The translations under genes were made by a program, and so were the position numbers. This document shows positions 8,074 through 16,135 of a stretch of DNA of 42,053 bases, one piece after another. The stretch is from an uncultured Lachnospiraceae bacterium. Lineage in GTDB: Bacteria > Bacillota > Clostridia > Lachnospirales > Lachnospiraceae. Where the stretch lies: NCBI GenBank assembly GCA_910586355.1, contig CAJUHJ010000019.1, positions 1-42,053 of the forward strand. Reading direction: 5' to 3'. The notes under the pieces were generated by a model, which saw nothing but the letters and a program-made list of their open reading frames with translations, was not told the origin of the DNA and searched no databases. Position 1 is the first letter of the stretch. Each line of letters opens with the position of its first letter.

Positions 8074-8146
8074 GCGCTATTAGCTCAGCTGGAAGAGCAC
8101 CTGACTCTTAATCAGGGTGTCCAGGGTTCGAGCCCCTGATGGCGTA
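8074..8146 (+). tRNA. tRNA-Lys (anticodon CTT)
   Basis: A complete 73-nt cloverleaf: acceptor GCGCTAT/ATGGCGT (G-T at 1-72), D arm GCTC/GAGC, anticodon arm CCTGA/TCAGG with loop CTCTTAA, 5-nt variable loop, T arm CAGGG/CCCTG with TTCGAGC. The discriminator is A and CCA is not encoded. It decodes AAG. Confidence 0.95.
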
Positions 8147-8153
8147 TTATAAG

Positions 8154-8202
8154 AGCACTGATTTTGCGGACGAAAGAGCCGTGGGGTCGGTGCTTTTCTT
8201 TT
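8154..8202 (+). terminator. Terminator after tRNA-Lys
   Basis: AGCACTGA (8154-8161) pairs with TCGGTGCT (8187-8194, one G-T), with a small inner CGG/CCG stem, then a TTTTCTTTT tail. It separates the tRNA from the HAD gene. Confidence 0.8.
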
Positions 8203-8229
8203 CAATATGAATGAAAAACGGAGGTAAAT

Positions 8230-8886
8230 ATGCGAGAAATTAAGGCGGTAGTATTTGATTTGGATGGAACACTTTTGGATACTTTGGATGATTTGACAGA
8301 TAGTGTAAATGCCGCATTGTGTCAATACGGTTATCCACAAAAAACAATCGAACAGATACGTACATATGTGGGAAACGGGATTCGAAATTTAATCATACGG
8401 TGTATAGACGGCGGTGAAACAAACCCTGATTTTGAAAAAGTTTTTCATGAATTTCGAAAACATTACAAGAGAAACTGTCAAAATAAAACGAAGCCATACG
8501 ACGGCGTATATAAATTGATACAGAAATTAAAAGCAGATGGAATAAAATTAGCGATTGTTTCTAATAAGGCGGATTTTGCAGTAAAAGAATTGAATGAGTT
8601 TTATTTTAAAGAATTTCAAATAATTGCAATCGGAGAGAGGGAAGGAATCGCAAGAAAACCAGCGCCGGATACGGTAAACGAGGCTCTTAGAGAATTGGGT
8701 GTGGAACCAGACTATGCGGTATATGTAGGAGATTCAGAAGTAGACATACAGACCGCTGCAAACGCAAAAATGCTTTGTATTAGTGTTTTGTGGGGGTTTC
8801 GTAAGAAAACATTTTTAATGGAACACCATGCAGAATATTTTGCAGAAACCCCAGAGGAAGTATATCAGATATTAAAGACAATTTAG
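8230..8886 (+). CDS. HAD-family phosphatase (phosphoglycolate phosphatase-like)
   Basis: A 218-aa cytosolic HAD hydrolase. Motif I is VFDLDGTLLDT (nucleophile D10, acid/base D12), motif II IVSNK, motif III lysine in RKPAPDTV, motif IV YVGDSEVDIQTAANA. The helical cap between motifs I and II places it in the Gph/PgmB-like subfamily, which dephosphorylates small phosphate esters such as 2-phosphoglycolate; the true substrate is open. GGAGG at 8220-8224 fixes the ATG. It is a single gene between tRNA-Lys and the converging trmB. Confidence 0.9.
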   Translation: MREIKAVVFDLDGTLLDTLDDLTDSVNAALCQYGYPQKTIEQIRTYVGNGIRNLIIRCIDGGETNPDFEKVFHEFRKHYKRNCQNKTKPYDGVYKLIQKLKADGIKLAIVSNKADFAVKELNEFYFKEFQIIAIGEREGIARKPAPDTVNEALRELGVEPDYAVYVGDSEVDIQTAANAKMLCISVLWGFRKKTFLMEHHAEYFAETPEEVYQILKTI

Positions 8887-9012
8887 TAATTCTATGATTT
8901 CTTTAAAAGAATTACGGATACAGCAAATTTTTCTCGGTAAGCATCTGTTTTTATAAAAAAAACGACAGCAGCGTTTGTGTCTGTATGGATTACAGCAAGA
9001 TTTTCGCATGAT

Positions 9013-9064
9013 AAAAAGCCTTCTTTGTATAGGATTACAGTATCTTATGCAAAAAAGGCTTTTT
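9013..9064. terminator. Bidirectional terminator between HAD gene and trmB
   Basis: AAAAAGCCTT (9013-9022) pairs with AAGGCTTTTT (9055-9064); A-rich and T-rich flanks suit termination on both strands. Confidence 0.8.
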
Positions 9065-9095
9065 GTTGATAATAGTTTGGTATGTTCCAATTTAG

Positions 9096-9734
9096 TTATC
9101 GGGACGCAGTCAATTTAAAGATGGGATTGCCTAAAGCTGAAAATTTTTCTTCATATTCCGTCAAAATATTTTCTTGGTTCATAGAAGCATCCTGGTGAAG
9201 GTCGAAAGTAAAGGAATCAATATTCCAACCAGCGTCCGGAATTTCTTTCATGGAAAACTCAAACAGGTCTTTGTTATCAGTTTTGAATTCTATAATACCG
9301 TTTGGCGTTAATACTTGATGATAGTGTTCTAAAAATGTCTTAGAAGTCAGGCGGCGTTTGGCATGACGGTCCTTTGGCCAGGGATCAGAAAAATTTAAGT
9401 AGATTCGTTCTACTTCATTTTTGCTGAAAATATCGGAAATCATAAGTGCATCCATACAGATAAACTTTAGATTGTCAAGCGGTTCCTGATCCATCTTTTG
9501 GACTGCCCGGATTAGGACGCTTTCATAACGTTCAATACCGATGTAATTGTTATATGGATTTCGTTTGGCTAGTGTTGTAATAAACTGGCCTTTTCCCATA
9601 CCGATTTCAATATGGATAGGGGATTCGTTTTGAAAAAGCGTATGCCAGTTTCCTTTGAACTTCTCAGGTTCTTGTATGCAGTACGGACTTATGGAAACAG
9701 CTTCTGCCGCTCCTTTTATATTTCTTAAGCGCAT
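9096..9734 (-). CDS. trmB: tRNA (guanine-N7-)-methyltransferase
   Basis: A 212-aa SAM-dependent enzyme that makes m7G46 in the tRNA variable loop. It shows the family's SAM site IHIEIGMGKGQFITTLA, the IGIERYESV segment, and the signature YLNFSDPWPKDRHAKRRLT, which holds the catalytic Asp. The length is normal. GGAGG precedes the ATG on the minus strand. The gene is monocistronic, convergent with the HAD gene and divergent from the carboxypeptidase. Confidence 0.96.
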   Translation of the reverse strand: MRLRNIKGAAEAVSISPYCIQEPEKFKGNWHTLFQNESPIHIEIGMGKGQFITTLAKRNPYNNYIGIERYESVLIRAVQKMDQEPLDNLKFICMDALMISDIFSKNEVERIYLNFSDPWPKDRHAKRRLTSKTFLEHYHQVLTPNGIIEFKTDNKDLFEFSMKEIPDAGWNIDSFTFDLHQDASMNQENILTEYEEKFSALGNPIFKLTASR

Positions 9735-9780
9735 AGATTCCTCCTTAATACGTGATAATAATGTAACAGAAAAGTCAATG

Positions 9781-9800
9781 ATTTTATTATATAATAAAAT
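9781..9800. repeat. 20-bp perfect A/T palindrome between divergent promoters
   Basis: Bases 9781-9800 equal their own reverse complement. The palindrome contains the trmB -10 box (TATAAT on the minus strand). Confidence 0.85.
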
Positions 9801-9815
9801 TAAAGATAATGTAAA
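9786..9815 (-). promoter_or_regulatory. trmB promoter
   Basis: On the minus strand, TTTACA (9815-9810), 18-bp spacer, TATAAT (9791-9786). Confidence 0.6.
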
Positions 9816-9821
9816 TTATTA

Positions 9822-9850
9822 TTGCGAATCTTAAGAGGTCAGTCTATACT
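9822..9850 (+). promoter_or_regulatory. Promoter of the D-Ala-D-Ala carboxypeptidase gene
   Basis: TTGCGA at 9822-9827, 17-bp spacer, TATACT at 9845-9850 (a TATAAT overlaps at 9850-9855). Confidence 0.7.
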
Positions 9851-9889
9851 ATAATAGAGAGAAAAACATCGAAATGAGAGGTAATACTT

Positions 9890-11317
9890 TTGAAAATAAA
9901 GAAAAAAAGATGGATATTATGTATTATTATATCAATTTGTCTGTGCACTTTTCCTGATATTGTGCGTGCGGACAATCAAAGTAACCAATATTGGCCGGAA
10001 GGGCCGCAGATTGTTTCCTCTGCCGGAATTGTAATGGATGCGCATACAGGAACGATTTTATATGAAAAAAATATTCATAATACCCATTATCCGGCAAGTA
10101 TTACGAAAATTCTGACAACACTTCTGGCAATTGAAAACAGCAAAATGGATGAGATTGTGACTTTTTCCCATGATTCTGTTTATAATACGGGAGGTTCTGG
10201 AATTGCGAGAGATGTAGATGAGCAGATGACGATGGAACAGTGTCTGTATGCAGTCATGCTTGCGTCTGCAAATGAATGTGCTTATGCAGTTGCAGAACAT
10301 ACAGCTGGAAATATAGAAACGTTTATTCAAATGATGAATGACAGGGCAGCAAAAATTGGCTGTCAGAATACACATTTTAATAACAGTTCCGGTCTTCCGG
10401 ATGAACAGCATTATACGACTGCTTATGATATGGCGTTAATCGCAAAAGAAGCCTATAAGAATGAGACGTTTCGTATTATCAGCGGTACAAAGACATACAC
10501 GATTCCATTTACGAATAAACATACAGATGAAGAAACTTATTTACAGAACCATCATCAGATGTATTATCCCCTTAAAACAAGAAAATATCTCTATGAATAT
10601 TGTTTAGGAGGAAAGACGGGATATACGACGGTAGCGAATAGTACGTTGGTTACTTATGCAGAAAAAGACGGCATGACATTAATCTGTGTTGTTTTGGATG
10701 CACAAGGCAGCGGCCATTATGAAGATACCAGGGCGCTATTTGATTTTTGTTTTGATAATTTTAAGAAAATGAATGTAATGGAAAATGAAACAGCGTATGA
10801 CCAGCAGAATACAGAAAATGATGGAATATTAGGAAATTATGAACCGTTTGTTTCATTGGATTCAAAAAGCAGTATAATACTACCAATTATGGCTGAGTTT
10901 TCGGATGCCGAATCAAAAATTATTTATAATAAAGAAGAAAAAGATATTTTGGGAAGTATAGAGTACACATATGCAGGCCGTTTTGTAGGAGGCGCAAATC
11001 TTACCGCTACAAATGCTGTGGTTGATACCTTTCAGTTTTTAGATAATAAAGATGAAGACAATATAAAAGATACTGCTCCCTCTAAGACAAAACAGGAAAT
11101 GACTGAAGATAAAGTGATTCAGATAAATTTAGTAACGATTTTACTTTTTTTGCTTGCTATATTTGCAGCGTTAATACTTGTAATGCTTGTCTGGAAGTTT
11201 ATAGATAATTTTTATTATATTAAACGTAAATTACATCTGAATCGAAAAGAGAAGTCGCCATATAAGACAATTAAGCAAAATAAGTTCTATAAGCGAAGAG
11301 GTCGAAAAGGTTTTTGA
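9890..11317 (+). CDS. D-alanyl-D-alanine carboxypeptidase (low-molecular-weight PBP)
   Basis: A 475-aa exported peptidoglycan-trimming enzyme, removing the terminal D-Ala from stem peptides. A Lys-rich start and hydrophobic core (residues 8-27) form the signal peptide. The three PBP active-site motifs are S70-I-T-K73, S126-A-N128 and K242-T-G244. A PBP5-like C-terminal domain follows, then a membrane helix (~420-440) and a basic cytoplasmic tail, so it is anchored at the C-terminus. The start is TTG with GAGAGG 8 bases upstream. SpmA and SpmB, whose genes adjoin dacB in B. subtilis, are also in this window but far away; whether this is the vegetative (DacA) or spore (DacB) type is undecided. 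Confidence 0.93.
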   Translation: MKIKKKRWILCIIISICLCTFPDIVRADNQSNQYWPEGPQIVSSAGIVMDAHTGTILYEKNIHNTHYPASITKILTTLLAIENSKMDEIVTFSHDSVYNTGGSGIARDVDEQMTMEQCLYAVMLASANECAYAVAEHTAGNIETFIQMMNDRAAKIGCQNTHFNNSSGLPDEQHYTTAYDMALIAKEAYKNETFRIISGTKTYTIPFTNKHTDEETYLQNHHQMYYPLKTRKYLYEYCLGGKTGYTTVANSTLVTYAEKDGMTLICVVLDAQGSGHYEDTRALFDFCFDNFKKMNVMENETAYDQQNTENDGILGNYEPFVSLDSKSSIILPIMAEFSDAESKIIYNKEEKDILGSIEYTYAGRFVGGANLTATNAVVDTFQFLDNKDEDNIKDTAPSKTKQEMTEDKVIQINLVTILLFLLAIFAALILVMLVWKFIDNFYYIKRKLHLNRKEKSPYKTIKQNKFYKRRGRKGF

Positions 11318-11348
11318 ATCACATAATATAGACATGAATTTCAGGTTA

Positions 11349-11400
11349 TTAATATAAAAAAGACAAAATATGATGATATATTTTGTCTTTTTTATATTAA
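11349..11400. terminator. Perfect 23-bp hairpin, bidirectional terminator
   Basis: Arms 11349-11371 and 11378-11400 are exact reverse complements with a 6-base loop. A and T tracts within the arms suit both the carboxypeptidase gene and the converging minus-strand gene. Confidence 0.9.
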
Positions 11401-11451
11401 AGGGACTTGATGTAAATTGTCTTTAACCTTCATACAATTCAAGGTAATATC

Positions 11452-11970
11452 TTAATCTTTAAGGAGTGAATGGCATAGTTTTTCCAGTTCTTTCGGCTGA
11501 TTGGTGTAAAGAAGCAGACCGTTTGAAGTCTCTGCTATGGTTAGTATTTTTTCCTGAAAGGTAATAGCGTTTTGAATTAGCTCTTTTAAATAGGGACAAA
11601 GAGAAGGTTTTGCAGAAAGAAATACTGGGGTATATTCTGTCAGTACAAGAGGACTGACACTTGCCATTTGGAAAGCTGATTTTAATTCAGCTTCCTGTTT
11701 TAACTGTTTGGAAGTTTTATTTACTATAAAATATCCATTTTCATCTTTTGGAAAATTCAAAGACCTTACAGCACGCTGCACTTGTTTGGTAAGACCGCTG
11801 GATGCGGGGTAAAGAGATTCAAAATATCCCATAAAATCAGAGGCATGTTTGAAATGATTGTTTTTTCCTTGTTGGAGAACTTCTGTCATTAAAATTTTTC
11901 GGATAATATTTTCACATGTTTCTCTGGAAGGATTTTTAAAGGGGGATGAAGGAATGTTGGTTTTCGTCAT
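11452..11970 (-). CDS. Unknown protein, possibly a distant ArgR-like regulator
   Basis: A 172-aa soluble protein. The N-terminal half (residues ~12-85) is helical and ends in SLNFPKDENGYFIVNKTSKQLK, which resembles the end of the ArgR winged helix; the C-terminal ILTIAETSNGLLLYT segment could match the ArgR oligomer domain. The similarity is weak and the arginine-binding residues are not evident, so function is open. The start is the ATG at 11970 with AAAGGA 7-8 bases upstream; a longer frame to 12027 would read through the promoter region. It is monocistronic with its own promoter. Confidence 0.6.
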   Translation of the reverse strand: MTKTNIPSSPFKNPSRETCENIIRKILMTEVLQQGKNNHFKHASDFMGYFESLYPASSGLTKQVQRAVRSLNFPKDENGYFIVNKTSKQLKQEAELKSAFQMASVSPLVLTEYTPVFLSAKPSLCPYLKELIQNAITFQEKILTIAETSNGLLLYTNQPKELEKLCHSLLKD

Positions 11971-12015
11971 GGCAGTTCCTTTCTGTGAATGTTGATTTAC
12001 ATTATTATAAATGTA

Positions 12016-12044
12016 ACTATAAATCAATTTTATTCAATTGACAA
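12016..12044 (-). promoter_or_regulatory. Promoter of the ArgR-like gene
   Basis: On the minus strand, TTGTCA (12044-12039), 17-bp spacer, TATAGT (12021-12016). Confidence 0.65.
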
Positions 12045-12158
12045 CATAAGATTTTATAGGAATTCCGATAATGGAAAAAAGTGAAAATTGACAGGAAAGG
12101 AGAAAAGAATTATAATTATAAAAAATACCACTTTTAAATAAATGGAGCGGAAAATAAT

Positions 12159-12785
12159 ATGGAGAAGATGACAAGGGAAGAAAAGACAGAATATCTTCTT
12201 TCTGAAATAAAGAAGAAGATGGATGAAAATGGGGGAATTGTCAAGACGAATCAAATTACAAGTCTTGGAGTAGATTATAGGCGGATTCTTGCATGGGTAA
12301 AAGATGGTACGCTAGAACGTGTGAAAAGCGGTTATTATTCGTTTGGATTTAAAGATCGTACGGAGGAAGATTTGATTTTAGGTTTGTTTTCTGATGGAGT
12401 GCTGTGTTTGGACAGCGCTTTGTATTATTATCATTATATTGATCAGAAACCGTATGCGTGGCATCTTGCTGTGGATAAGAATACCTCGAAGTCCAGATTT
12501 AAAATGGAATATCCGGTCATTATGCCTTATTATACGGAGCCGGATGTGCTGAAAATTGGTGTGACGGAAATTCCATTTGCAGGGAGCAGCATGAAAATAT
12601 ATACCAAGGAACGTATGATGTGCGATTGTTTGAAATATGAAGAGAAATTAGAACGGGATGTTTTTAAACGCGCGCTTTTAGCGTATATTGCGGATGGTAC
12701 AAAAGATATTGCCCAACTTTTGAAAATTGCAAGAGAAAGAAAAGTATTGCAGAAAGTACATAATACGATAGGGGTGTGGCTGTAA
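12159..12785 (+). CDS. AbiEi-like antitoxin/transcriptional regulator
   Basis: A 208-aa protein of the type IV AbiEi antitoxin family. The N-terminal winged helix is recognisable: ENGGIVKTNQITSLGVDYRR, then AWVKDGTLERVKSGYYSFG. The C-terminal part carries LALYYYHYID-like and FAGSSMKIYTKERMMCDCLK segments typical of AbiEi proteins. AbiEi represses its own operon and opposes the AbiEii nucleotidyltransferase toxin. Its stop overlaps the next gene's start (TAATG), as in AbiE pairs. The ATG at 12159 has GGAG 8 bases upstream. Confidence 0.85.
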   Translation: MEKMTREEKTEYLLSEIKKKMDENGGIVKTNQITSLGVDYRRILAWVKDGTLERVKSGYYSFGFKDRTEEDLILGLFSDGVLCLDSALYYYHYIDQKPYAWHLAVDKNTSKSRFKMEYPVIMPYYTEPDVLKIGVTEIPFAGSSMKIYTKERMMCDCLKYEEKLERDVFKRALLAYIADGTKDIAQLLKIARERKVLQKVHNTIGVWL

Positions 12786-13690
12786 TGCAAAAAGAACAGC
12801 TGAGTTATGAAATGCTTTTGGAAAAATCAAAAGATACCGGTATTTCTTTTTCAAATTTACTGGGCGGCGCGGTGTTAGAAGAAATTGTCCGCAGAATAAG
12901 CGTATCTGAATATGGCGAAAATTTATGGCTTAGAAGCGGGACTGTTTTGGGAATCCGCCAGTATAAGAAAAATCTTGTACTGACACTGGAATATATTTAT
13001 ATTATTTTCAAGCCGAATAAAAAAAATAAAGAGATGACAGACCAAATGTTATTATCAGAACTTCAGTTAAAGCTTTCGGAAAATGTGTTTTTGGAGAAAA
13101 ATGATTATGGGATTTTGTTTGAAATGAAAACAAAAATACAAAAAAAGAATCTTTCCATTCAGTTTTTGGCAAAAGTTGGAGATATGAAGGTTCCAGTTGC
13201 CCTAAAAGTACATTTGCTGCGCGATGAAAAAAAGATTCCCAAAAAAGAAAATTTTTCTTGTATGATGTTTCCAAACATTCAGATTTCTTATAATAGCTAT
13301 CCGGCTGAAGGATACCTTGCAGAGAAATATATGGAGATTATTACAAAATTGGAATTAATACAGGATATTGGAGCTTATTATGATATTTATTATCTCTTAG
13401 AAAAGGAAAGCGTAGATGGAAGAAAAGTGAGGGAATACATTGAGGATAAATGTGAAGAACTTCATATTGCAAAAGAAAAAGACCGATTGGAGACGGTAGC
13501 TGGATATAAAGATTATACATATATGAAAAAAAAGTGGAAAGTCTTTCTTCGCTCTATAAATAGCAAAGAACCTTCCTGGGAAAAAGCAGTCGAACGGTTT
13601 ATTAATTTTTTTGAACCAATCTGGAGGGCGATTTTAGAAGATATGGCTTTTTTTGGAGATTGGATGCCGGATTTAAACCGATTTTTATAA
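12785..13690 (+). CDS. AbiEii-like nucleotidyltransferase with a degenerate active site
   Basis: A 301-aa protein. The fold pattern of AbiEii toxins is visible: LLGGAVLEEIVRRISVSEY, then LWLRSGTVLGIRQ where active members have KGGT, and later YPAEGYLAEKYMEI with a DIGAYYDIYYLL helix. The catalytic Asp-x-Asp expected about 15 residues after the GGT motif is absent; the sequence there reads NLVLTLEYIYI (residues 63-73). The nucleotidyl-transfer activity of the toxin is therefore probably lost or altered. I chose ATG 12785, which shares bases with the antitoxin stop; a GTG at 12776 is an alternative. Confidence 0.75.
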   Translation: MQKEQLSYEMLLEKSKDTGISFSNLLGGAVLEEIVRRISVSEYGENLWLRSGTVLGIRQYKKNLVLTLEYIYIIFKPNKKNKEMTDQMLLSELQLKLSENVFLEKNDYGILFEMKTKIQKKNLSIQFLAKVGDMKVPVALKVHLLRDEKKIPKKENFSCMMFPNIQISYNSYPAEGYLAEKYMEIITKLELIQDIGAYYDIYYLLEKESVDGRKVREYIEDKCEELHIAKEKDRLETVAGYKDYTYMKKKWKVFLRSINSKEPSWEKAVERFINFFEPIWRAILEDMAFFGDWMPDLNRFL

Positions 13691-13716
13691 ATTGTAATTT
13701 GGGAGGAGAAAATACA

Positions 13717-13977
13717 ATGCGAAAAAAGCGAAACGAAATGTTTCAGTTGAACGATAAGCAAAAGAAACAGCTTTCCAGTGAAATAAAAGCACATTATTTG
13801 GATGTCCGCGGAGAAGAAATTGGAATGATTGAAGAACAACAATTGATAGAATTGTTTTGTGAGAAGCTGGCGCCGATTGTATATAATAAGGCGTTGGACG
13901 ATTCTATGTATTGGCTGAAAGAACAAGCGTCAAATCTGGAAAGTGATTATTATATGTTATATAAAAACGTTCTATAA
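13717..13977 (+). CDS. DUF2164-family protein
   Basis: An 86-aa acidic protein matching the DUF2164 pattern: LNDKQKKQLSSEIKAHYLD, RGEEIGMIEEQQLIELFCEK, IVYNKALDDSMYWLKEQ. The function of the family is unknown. GGGAGG (13701-13706) fixes the ATG at 13717. It starts 26 bp after the AbiEii-like gene, on the same strand and without a terminator between, so it may be co-transcribed with the AbiE-like pair. Confidence 0.8.
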   Translation: MRKKRNEMFQLNDKQKKQLSSEIKAHYLDVRGEEIGMIEEQQLIELFCEKLAPIVYNKALDDSMYWLKEQASNLESDYYMLYKNVL

Positions 13978-14027
13978 ACGAATGGAAATAACATTGTGAT
14001 AAGGCAGGAAAAGAATGGGGAATAAAT

Positions 14028-15455
14028 ATGGATTTGTTGTTAGAAGAATATGCGTTAAGCGGTACTTATCCGTTTCATATGCCGGGGCACAAGAGAAATG
14101 CGCTGTCTATGCCAAATCCCTATACAATAGATATTACGGAAATTGACGGTTTTGATAATCTTCATGTGCCGGAAGGAGTTTTAAAGGAGGCCATGGAGCG
14201 CGCGGCAAAATTGTATGGGGCAAAGAAGAGTTATTATCTTGTAAATGGAAGCACCTGTGGTATTTTAGCTGCTGTTTCCGCGTCAGTGCCGCCATATGGA
14301 AAGCTTCTGATGTCAAGGAATTCACATAAGTCTGTTTATCATGCGGCTTATTTGAGAAATCTTACGACAGTATACCTTACTCCGAATATCAGTGAATTCG
14401 GTATTTATGGTTCTATTCAGTCAGAAGAAGTGAAAAGAATGTTAAAAAAAAATCCGGATACGAAAGCGGTGCTTATTACATCCCCTACCTATGAAGGGAT
14501 TGTTAGTGATATTTTAGAAATTTCGAGAATTGTACATGAATATAATATTCCTCTTATTGTTGACGAAGCACACGGCGCGCATTTTGGATTTCATGGGGCA
14601 TTTCCTAAATCTGCAATCTGCCTTGGCGCGGATGTAGTTGTACAAAGCCTGCATAAAGTTCTGCCTTCATTGACCCAGACTGCACTTTTACATATCAACT
14701 CAGATTTGATTTTGCCCGAATCTATCCAGAAATACTTAGACATTTATGAGACAAGTTCACCTTCTTACGTGCTTATGGCTGGTATAGAAAAATGTATTCG
14801 TATGCTAAAAGAAGAAGGAGAAAAACTTTTTAGTTCGTATGACGCGCGGCTGGATACTTTTTATCAGAAAACAGAAAAATTATCCCATATTCATATAATG
14901 AGAAAGTCTGATTTTACATCGGATGAAATATATGATTTGGATAAGTCTAAAATCGTAATTTCAGTCAGAGAGACGAATATTAGTGGAAAAAAACTTTATC
15001 AAATGTTATTGGAGGATTTTCAACTTCAAATGGAATTGTATTCGAATTCTTATGTACTTGCCATGACAAGTATTATGGACAGTAACGAAGGGTTTGAGAG
15101 ATTGTTTTGGGCGTTAAAAGAAATGGATGATAAACTTTTTTACGAAAAAAGGTATTTCTATGGAGATTCTAAATGGCTCTATCAGCTTTATCTGCCAAAA
15201 GAAAAAAAAATGGAACTTGGTGAAGCAATGGAGCAGCAGGTAACAGCCGTACCGTTTGATAAAGCAGCAGGAGAAATTTCCGGCAGTATGGTTTCCGTAT
15301 ATCCGCCTGGAATTCCAATCCTTTTACCTGGAGAAGTAATTGATACTGAGGTGATAAAAAATATAAGAAAATGTATTCAGTATCAACTGAATTTGCAGGG
15401 AATTGCCGATATAATAAATGAAACAATAAACATTGTCAATTCAAAGAGAATGTAA
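14028..15455 (+). CDS. Orn/Lys/Arg decarboxylase-family PLP enzyme (YaaO-like)
   Basis: A 475-aa cytosolic fold-type I PLP enzyme. It has FHMPGHKR at the start, YLVNGSTCGILA, LIVDEAHGAHFGFH with the PLP-contacting Asp, and QSLHKVLPSLTQTA with the Schiff-base Lys. The C-terminal domain contains YPPGIPILLPGE. The short form, without the N-terminal wing of the E. coli decarboxylases, matches B. subtilis YaaO, whose gene also lies upstream of tmk-yaaR-holB. The substrate (lysine, ornithine or arginine) cannot be read from sequence. The likely role is polyamine or cadaverine synthesis. Confidence 0.92.
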   Translation: MDLLLEEYALSGTYPFHMPGHKRNALSMPNPYTIDITEIDGFDNLHVPEGVLKEAMERAAKLYGAKKSYYLVNGSTCGILAAVSASVPPYGKLLMSRNSHKSVYHAAYLRNLTTVYLTPNISEFGIYGSIQSEEVKRMLKKNPDTKAVLITSPTYEGIVSDILEISRIVHEYNIPLIVDEAHGAHFGFHGAFPKSAICLGADVVVQSLHKVLPSLTQTALLHINSDLILPESIQKYLDIYETSSPSYVLMAGIEKCIRMLKEEGEKLFSSYDARLDTFYQKTEKLSHIHIMRKSDFTSDEIYDLDKSKIVISVRETNISGKKLYQMLLEDFQLQMELYSNSYVLAMTSIMDSNEGFERLFWALKEMDDKLFYEKRYFYGDSKWLYQLYLPKEKKMELGEAMEQQVTAVPFDKAAGEISGSMVSVYPPGIPILLPGEVIDTEVIKNIRKCIQYQLNLQGIADIINETINIVNSKRM

Positions 15456-15524
15456 TATACTTTAAGCGACCACTCCGAAGGAGTGTGTCAAAACTGGATG
15501 CCCTTTGGGTATACTTTAAGCGAC
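15456..15524. repeat. 15-bp direct repeat flanking hairpins, small repeat element
   Basis: The same 15 bases (TATACTTTAAGCGAC) occur at 15456-15470 and 15510-15524. Between them lie a perfect 6-bp hairpin (CACTCC/GGAGTG, 15471-15485) and a CCC/GGG hairpin (15501-15509). It fills the gap between the decarboxylase and kinase genes exactly, starting one base after the stop. Confidence 0.8.
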
Positions 15525-15536
15525 TAGGAATTAGAT

Positions 15537-16124
15537 ATGGGAAAAATCTTTTGTATTATGGGAAAGAGTTCATCTGGAAAAGATACTCTTTATAAGCAAA
15601 TTTTAAAAGACAGGTCACTTCACCTTTCGTGCATTGTTCCATATACCACCCGTCCAATCCGTTTTGGGGAAACAGAAGGGGTAGAGTACTATTTTACAGG
15701 TGAAGAAAGGCTTCGGCAGTTAGAAGAAGAAGGTAAAGTCATCGAAGTCCGGGCATATCATACGGTTCATGGTGTATGGAAGTATTTTACTGTGGACGAC
15801 GGGCAGATTGATTTGGAAAATCAAAATTATTTGATTATAGTAACTTTAGAAGCATATATAAAAATCAGGGATTATTTTGGAGCAGATGCCGTAGTGCCGA
15901 TTTATATAGAAGTAGAAGATAGAATCCGCCTTCGTCGGGCATTAGACAGAGAAGATCTTCAAAGCAAACCAAAATATGCAGAATTATGCAGAAGGTTTCT
16001 TGCAGATAACGAAGATTTTTCTGAAGAAAAACTTTTGGCATCTGGAATTCATAAGCGTTTTTTTAATCGAAGTTTAGAAACAATTTATAAGGAAATTATG
16101 GAGTACATCCGTACATTAATATAA
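15537..16124 (+). CDS. Guanylate-kinase-like P-loop kinase
   Basis: A 195-aa protein of the guanylate kinase fold. The P-loop is GKSSSGKDTLYK rather than the usual GPSGAGKST; the GMP-binding region follows with TTRPIRFGETEGVEYYFT. A lid/LID-like RLRRALDRED segment and a basic C-terminus are present. It occupies the place of thymidylate kinase (tmk) in the homologous B. subtilis cluster. It could be a second nucleoside monophosphate kinase beside a canonical Gmk elsewhere; substrate uncertain. AGGAA precedes the ATG. Confidence 0.8.
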   Translation: MGKIFCIMGKSSSGKDTLYKQILKDRSLHLSCIVPYTTRPIRFGETEGVEYYFTGEERLRQLEEEGKVIEVRAYHTVHGVWKYFTVDDGQIDLENQNYLIIVTLEAYIKIRDYFGADAVVPIYIEVEDRIRLRRALDREDLQSKPKYAELCRRFLADNEDFSEEKLLASGIHKRFFNRSLETIYKEIMEYIRTLI

Positions 16125-16135
16125 GAGGGGATTTT

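Noticed and set aside
8074..8146. tRNA-Lys as an integration site for a mobile island
   Set aside because: No integrase nearby and no repeat of the tRNA 3' end downstream; the flanking genes are housekeeping.
8872..9090. 72-codon minus-strand frame between the HAD gene and trmB
   Set aside because: It reads through the bidirectional terminator, is rich in Cys and Arg and has no ribosome site.
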